A program made the translations under genes and the position numbers. DNA of 35,968 nt, taken from an uncultured Collinsella sp. Lineage in GTDB: Bacteria; Actinomycetota; Coriobacteriia; Coriobacteriales; Coriobacteriaceae. Where the stretch lies: positions 1 to 35,968 of the forward strand of contig UROM01000007.1 in assembly GCA_900549455.1 (NCBI GenBank). Reading direction: 5' to 3'. The notes beneath the pieces are model-generated. The model had not been told where the DNA came from. It made no database searches and saw only the letters and a list, made by a program, of their open reading frames with translations. Positions 31,966-35,968 of the stretch are shown here, one piece after another (the first letter of the stretch is position 1; every line of letters begins with the position of its first letter).

Positions 31966-32158
31966 ACGTTCCTCCATAGGGGTCGTTGTAACCGCTTAAG
32001 TATACGGTACCCACACATTTTCATGCGATAAATACCGTCCGTCTGTTACAAAGCGCCGAACATCAACATGCGAGGAACAGCAAGGTTGTAAAGACGATAT
32101 AGTAAGTGAGTTCGTGTCAATCGGCCTAAACTCGGGGCCGAACAAGGAAAGGGTATGC

Positions 32159-33472
32159 ATGGACGAACTTTTTCACGTCAGTGAGCGCAAGTCCACAATC
32201 GGGACCGAACTTCGCGCTGGACTGACAACATTCCTGGCGATGGCCTACATCATCGCCGTCAACCCCGCAGTGCTCTCGGGCGCTGGCATCGATGCGGGAG
32301 CGCTCGCCTGCGCCACCTGCCTGGGCGCCGGCATCATGACCATCTGCATGGGCATCTTCGCCAACCGCCCGCTCGCCTGCGCGTCGGGTCTGGGCATCAA
32401 CGCCATGATCGCGGGCATCGCCACCACCATGTGCGGCGGCGACTGGCACGTGGCCATGAGCGTTATCTTCCTCGAGGGTATCGTCATCTTGCTGCTCGTC
32501 CTGTGCGGCCTGCGCGAGGCCATCATGGACGCCATCCCCGTGGTCCTGCGCCACGCCATCTCGGTGGGTCTGGGCCTGTTTATCGCCATGATCGGCCTGT
32601 GCGACGCCGGCATCATCACCGCTGGCGCCGGTACGCTCGTCGGCCTGGGCGACATCGCCTCCCCCACCTTTATCGTCGGCATCATCTCCATCGTCGTGAC
32701 GGTTGCCCTGGCTTCCCGCAACGTGCCGGGCTCGCTGCTCATCGGCATCATCGTCGCCGTTATCGCCGGAATCCCGCTGGGCGTCACCCATGCGCCCGAG
32801 GGCCTCATCGCACCGCTCGACTTCTCGACCTTTGGCGCCCCGTTTGCCAGCACCGCCGACGGCAACATGGCCATCGTGAAGGTTCTGACCGACCCGATGC
32901 TGCTCGTCGTTGCCTTCTCGCTGCTCATGAGCGACTTCTTCGACACCATGGGCACCGCGATGGCCGTCGCCAAGCAGGGCGAGTTCCTGACCGAGGACGG
33001 CAATGTCGAGGACATCCGTCCCATCCTGGTCGTCGACTCCGTGGCCGCTGCTGCCGGTGGCTTTATGGGCGTCTCCTCCATCACTACCTTCGTCGAGTCC
33101 ACCTCTGGCGCTGCCGACGGTGGTCGCACGGGCCTCACCTCCGTCACCACCGGCGTGCTGTTCATTCTCGCCGCGTTCTTCTCCCCCATCGTCACCATCG
33201 TTTCCAGTGCCGCCACCTGCGGTGCTCTGGTCTACGTCGGCTACCTCATGATGAGCGAGGCCTCCGAGATCGACTGGTCCGACGTGTCGCAGGGTTTCCC
33301 GGCGTTCATGATTGTCGCCGGCGTGCCCTTCACCTACTCCATCTCTGCCGGCATTGGCCTGGGCTTTATCGCCTACGTGATCGTCGCGCTCGTTAAGGGC
33401 GAGGCCTCCAAGATCAAGCCGCTCATGTGGATCGCAGCCCTTGCCTTCCTCGTCTACTTCTTTGTAGCGTAA
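32159..33472 (+). CDS. NCS2-family purine permease, AzgA-like
   Basis: 437 residues from the ATG at 32159 (MDELFHVSERK), with AAGGAAAGG upstream; the frame opens at 32114 with no ribosome site. Twelve or more hydrophobic segments. AzgA/PbuG hallmarks: residues STIGTELRAGLTTFLAMAYI followed by IAVNPAVLS, then ACASGLGINAMIA, and the motif-rich LLMSDFFDTMGTAMAVAKQG (the F-D-T-x-G segment). VDSVAAAAGGFMGVSSITTF is followed by VESTSGAADGGRTGLTS, and SEASEIDWSD near the end is typical. Members import adenine, guanine or hypoxanthine with protons. No purine riboswitch was seen upstream. Confidence 0.92.
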   Translation: MDELFHVSERKSTIGTELRAGLTTFLAMAYIIAVNPAVLSGAGIDAGALACATCLGAGIMTICMGIFANRPLACASGLGINAMIAGIATTMCGGDWHVAMSVIFLEGIVILLLVLCGLREAIMDAIPVVLRHAISVGLGLFIAMIGLCDAGIITAGAGTLVGLGDIASPTFIVGIISIVVTVALASRNVPGSLLIGIIVAVIAGIPLGVTHAPEGLIAPLDFSTFGAPFASTADGNMAIVKVLTDPMLLVVAFSLLMSDFFDTMGTAMAVAKQGEFLTEDGNVEDIRPILVVDSVAAAAGGFMGVSSITTFVESTSGAADGGRTGLTSVTTGVLFILAAFFSPIVTIVSSAATCGALVYVGYLMMSEASEIDWSDVSQGFPAFMIVAGVPFTYSISAGIGLGFIAYVIVALVKGEASKIKPLMWIAALAFLVYFFVA

Positions 33473-33498
33473 CGGCAAAGCTGCCAAAGCAGAACACC

Positions 33499-33538
33499 AA
33501 AGCGCGGAGTCGCATCGAGCGGCTCCGCGCTTTTCTTT
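33499..33538 (+). terminator. Intrinsic terminator of the purine permease
   Basis: AAAGCGCGGAG (33499-33509) pairs with CTCCGCGCTTT (33523-33533); the stem extends inward and is followed by TTTTCTTTT. Confidence 0.92.
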
Positions 33539-33679
33539 TAAAGCCAGGCACCGCACGGACGCGCGATGTATTGCCTCCCAAGTTTTGGACATTTTGCCCT
33601 CCAAACGGCACTACCGCCGGCTACATCCTGCAGATATGCTGGGCGTAATCGCATAGGCCCTATGAGGATGGGAGTAACC

Positions 33680-35467
33680 ATGGCCGCCTTGTTCACGACC
33701 CCCAAGCGCAATGATAAAACCTCAGGAGCCCATTTTGTCGAGCCCGACGTGCACCGTCGCACGCTGCTCGCGCACGGCAGCTGGCGCCGCGTGACGCGCC
33801 GCATCGTCTGCGGCCTGGCCTGCGCGCTCACGGTAAGTTCGCTGCTCATGCCGAGCGTCTCGCTCGCGGCGGAGTGGGTGGACGTTGGCGGCGTCCGCCA
33901 CGAAGCGGCCGCGGGGCCCACGGGAGACGCCGCCGGCACCTGGAGCTGGGACGGCGCCGACGATATGAAGCTCAACGGCTATGACGGCGGTGCGATCCAG
34001 GCTGCGGGCAAGCTCAACATTGCCTACGAGGGCAAGAACACCGTGAAAACCGAGCCCGATTACACCGGAGCCGCCATCAAGGCGCAGGATGGCACTAGCC
34101 AGAAAGCAGAGTTGAACATAACGAGCTCGAATAGCACGGATGAGCTCAATGTGACAGCTGAGGCCGATGCAATTAAATCCACAGGCGACCTCTCCATTTC
34201 TGGCCCAGGCACTGTGAACACCACAAGCACTACTTCCGACGGAATTGAGGCAAAGGGCGATCTCTCTATCACGGGCTCGGGCACCGTGAATGCAACGGGC
34301 GGTACCGAAGGCATCCAATCCAAGGGCAAGACCACCATCGATTCCTCTGGCACAGTGATCGCTAAAGGAAGCGAAGGTTACGGCATCGCCGCGGGCAGTG
34401 ACCTGATCATCAAAGGCGGTGGCAAGGTAGAAGCAAGCTCGATAGAAGAAGCGGCGATTTGGGCTGACGGCAACATCGACATCTCGGGCGGCAGCCAGGT
34501 CGAGGCAAGCTCCCAGGGAGATCTTGCCGTCGACGCTGAGGGCAGTCTCGCGGTCACGAACGCCTCCCTTGACGCAAGCGGTGTTGAATATGGTGTCTAT
34601 GCCTACAAGGGCGTTACGCTCGATCACGCGACCGTGACGGTCCGCACAAGCGCGAGCGGCGGCCAGGCCATCGCCCTCATCACTGACGGGGACGACATCG
34701 TCATCAAGAATGGTTCCATCGTGGACGCGTTCGCAGAAGGCAAATTCTCGGTTGCAATCTCTACCAGAAACCACCAGCCAAACGTCGCTGGCGGCCACAT
34801 CTACATCAGCGACTCCGTTGTTAAGGCTATAGCCCGCTATGTCGAGACCGGTGGCGATGGCCCCGATCACTACAGCAACGACCAAAGCGGCGAGGTCATC
34901 CCTGAGCCTAGGGGTCTGAACATCGGTATCTTCGCCCAGACCTACGAGGGCATCACGCCCGCGAGTATCTCGATCGTCCGCAGCAAGCTCACGGCCGAGG
35001 GAGACACGGCAGCGATTTTCGCCCTTGCCATGAGTGCGGACGGCAAGGCAATCGGCACCATCGAAATCGAAGGCGCCAGCATCCTGACGCCTGAAGGCGG
35101 CAAAGTCATTGACTATCGCCACAAAGAAGAGCTCAGTAACGGCATCATGTACGAGGCAGGCCAAGTCATTGGCACGGGCGATGCCGTAGTCGACTCCCCC
35201 TATAACGAAGCTGTTGCCAAGAGCACGGTCATCGCACCGTCCGAGGAGACCAAGCCCGAGGAGAAGCCCGGCGAGACCAAGCCCAAGGGTTCCAAGTCCG
35301 AGGGTACAAAGACGATCAAGACTGTTGCAGTTGCAGCCACGGGAGCCAAGACCACCGGCAAGCTTGTGGCAACCGGCGACGCCTCGAGCGCATCCATCGT
35401 GGCAGCCGCCCTTGCGGGAACAGCCGCCATCGCCGCAGGCGCCGTGGTGAGCCGCAAGCGCTCATAG
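33680..35467 (+). CDS. Secreted, probably wall-anchored beta-helix-like repeat protein
   Basis: 595 residues from the ATG at 33680, behind GGGAG; in-frame ATGs at 33662 and 33668 are alternatives. A long N-terminal export signal (basic RRVTRR, hydrophobic IVCGLACALTVSSLLMP, then SLAAEW) ends near residue 63. Residues 90-400 contain irregular repeats of about 20-25 residues built on KGDLSISGxGTVN, GIxAKGxLxI and GGKVEAS, as in carbohydrate-binding or pectate-lyase-like right-handed beta helices. The end has a Pro/Glu/Lys spacer (EETKPEEKPGETKPKG), then LVATGD, a hydrophobic stretch and SRKRS. That is a sortase-signal layout, but with Val instead of Pro in LPxTG. An adhesin or glycan-binding role is inferred. 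Confidence 0.8.
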   Translation: MAALFTTPKRNDKTSGAHFVEPDVHRRTLLAHGSWRRVTRRIVCGLACALTVSSLLMPSVSLAAEWVDVGGVRHEAAAGPTGDAAGTWSWDGADDMKLNGYDGGAIQAAGKLNIAYEGKNTVKTEPDYTGAAIKAQDGTSQKAELNITSSNSTDELNVTAEADAIKSTGDLSISGPGTVNTTSTTSDGIEAKGDLSITGSGTVNATGGTEGIQSKGKTTIDSSGTVIAKGSEGYGIAAGSDLIIKGGGKVEASSIEEAAIWADGNIDISGGSQVEASSQGDLAVDAEGSLAVTNASLDASGVEYGVYAYKGVTLDHATVTVRTSASGGQAIALITDGDDIVIKNGSIVDAFAEGKFSVAISTRNHQPNVAGGHIYISDSVVKAIARYVETGGDGPDHYSNDQSGEVIPEPRGLNIGIFAQTYEGITPASISIVRSKLTAEGDTAAIFALAMSADGKAIGTIEIEGASILTPEGGKVIDYRHKEELSNGIMYEAGQVIGTGDAVVDSPYNEAVAKSTVIAPSEETKPEEKPGETKPKGSKSEGTKTIKTVAVAATGAKTTGKLVATGDASSASIVAAALAGTAAIAAGAVVSRKRS

Positions 35468-35682
35468 ACGCCTTTGGCCTTTAACGCACGGGACGGCACC
35501 CACAGAAGTGCTAGCCTGCACACCGTTTAGCAACGCCACCGTCGAGCTCCCCTCCGGCGGTAGCGTCTTCCTGTTTGTGCTCACGCGGTGCGTATGCGAT
35601 TGTTCTTAATGCAGCCCAACCTGTATGTGCCAGCGTGCGACAATTGAGACCGTCGATATCACAACGCTGAGAGAAGCGGGCC

Positions 35683-35968
35683 ATGGAAGCGCACCAAAAG
35701 CAGATAACCGTCTATTCGAATCATGCGGAAAGCGCACCTGTCATCTACCTCCCCGTGGTCATGGGCGACGGCAGCGAGGTCTACAACCGTTGTCTTGAGC
35801 TCGACTGCCCGCCATTCACCCTCGTCGCCATTGGCGGGCTCGATTGGAATCGCGAGCTGAGCCCCTGGGCATGCGACGGGACCGTGCGCGATGCCGAACC
35901 CTTTGGTGGGCAGGCGTCCGGATTTCTCGATGAACTGCTGAACCGGATAATCCCAAAGGTCGAATTAT
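35683..35968 (+). CDS. Alpha/beta-hydrolase esterase-like protein, 3' end outside window
   Basis: 95 codons are visible from the ATG at 35683, preceded by GAGAGAAG. The sequence (ITVYSNHAESAPVIYLPVVM, LVAIGGLDWNRELSPWACDG, EPFGGQASGFLDELLNRIIP) resembles the N-terminal half of putative esterases of the enterochelin-esterase/D-type group, in which the segment before the nucleophile elbow reads F-L-D-E-L...I-P. The Ser nucleophile, Asp and His would lie beyond the window end. The stretch 35468-35682 upstream has only a weak hairpin (35535-35564) and no gene. Confidence 0.65.
   Translation, partial: MEAHQKQITVYSNHAESAPVIYLPVVMGDGSEVYNRCLELDCPPFTLVAIGGLDWNRELSPWACDGTVRDAEPFGGQASGFLDELLNRIIPKVEL

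Noticed and set aside
32102..32112. TAAGTGAGT-like match to the end of the 121-bp element
   Set aside because: Only about nine bases match, with no opposite end and no internal core at the expected distance.
31978..32158. Purine riboswitch before the NCS2 permease
   Set aside because: No three-way-junction core or conserved loop sequences visible.
32126..33604. Long minus-strand open frame opposite the purine permease
   Set aside because: A by-product of GC-rich codon bias in the permease gene; His/Asp/Gly-rich composition, no ribosome site, no recognisable domain.
33584..33605. TTTGGA/TCCAAA dyad upstream of the surface protein
   Set aside because: Only six bases per arm with a 10-base spacer and no supporting context; expected by chance.

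Overview
The window is about 36 kb of GC-rich bacterial DNA. The gene content suggests an anaerobic, gut-dwelling actinobacterium of the Coriobacteriia, most likely Collinsella or a close relative. The reasons are the combination of a choloylglycine (bile salt) hydrolase, a rubrerythrin, an iron-type alcohol dehydrogenase paired with an aldehyde dehydrogenase, PTS sugar uptake with a BglG-type antiterminator, a DUF3516 helicase, a Kup potassium transporter and very GC-rich third codon positions. The taxon is an inference; there is no rRNA gene or other direct marker. The first 46 bases are not biological: they are the end of an Illumina P7 adapter, an i7 index and the Nextera transposon end, so the left edge is a library artefact that cuts a gene.

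Layout. 47-2574: a truncated XRE regulator (-), then a Trm9-like methyltransferase and a TrmB-like tRNA methyltransferase (+). 2641-7402: a dispersed repeat, a large Ski2-like/DUF3516 helicase (+), a shared terminator and a convergent DUF2130 coiled-coil protein (-). 7461-11012: a minus-strand sugar module, BglG antiterminator -> PTS EIIBC -> YdjC/ChbG deacetylase, with a candidate antiterminator/terminator leader. 11086-12222: metallophosphoesterase, a 59-aa charged protein and a HIRAN-domain protein. 12458-15352: a 27-aa holin-like peptide, ALDH and Fe-ADH, with two Rex-like boxes upstream. 15510-16070: a reverse-type rubrerythrin. 16202-17743: a nuclease-like gene lying between two direct copies of a 121-122 bp repeat with inverted ends. 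17737-20817: divergent pdxR and pdxST (vitamin B6 synthesis). 20841-25958: several large inverted repeats, an RGG-tailed acidic protein, a DHA2 exporter, a short peptide deformylase and an XRE-aminotransferase fusion with a palindromic operator array. 26018-35968: a LysR/DMT exporter pair, kup, bile salt hydrolase, a second deformylase-like protein lacking the catalytic Glu, an NCS2 purine permease, a beta-helix-like surface protein and the start of an esterase.

Most genes are ordinary metabolism. The most unusual layer is the intergenic DNA. The 121-122 bp repeat (copies at 2641, 16202 and 17623) ends in a motif carrying stop codons in all three frames. At two loci that motif supplies the actual stop codon of the adjoining gene. 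Two copies bracket a DUF559/PD-(D/E)XK-like protein, which suggests a repeat-plus-nuclease unit comparable in layout to REP/RAYT systems. Other unexplained palindromic elements occur at 17524-17589, 20841-20904, 20977-21075, 24091-24284 and 27920-27993. No tRNA, rRNA, CRISPR array, insertion sequence or prophage was recognised.
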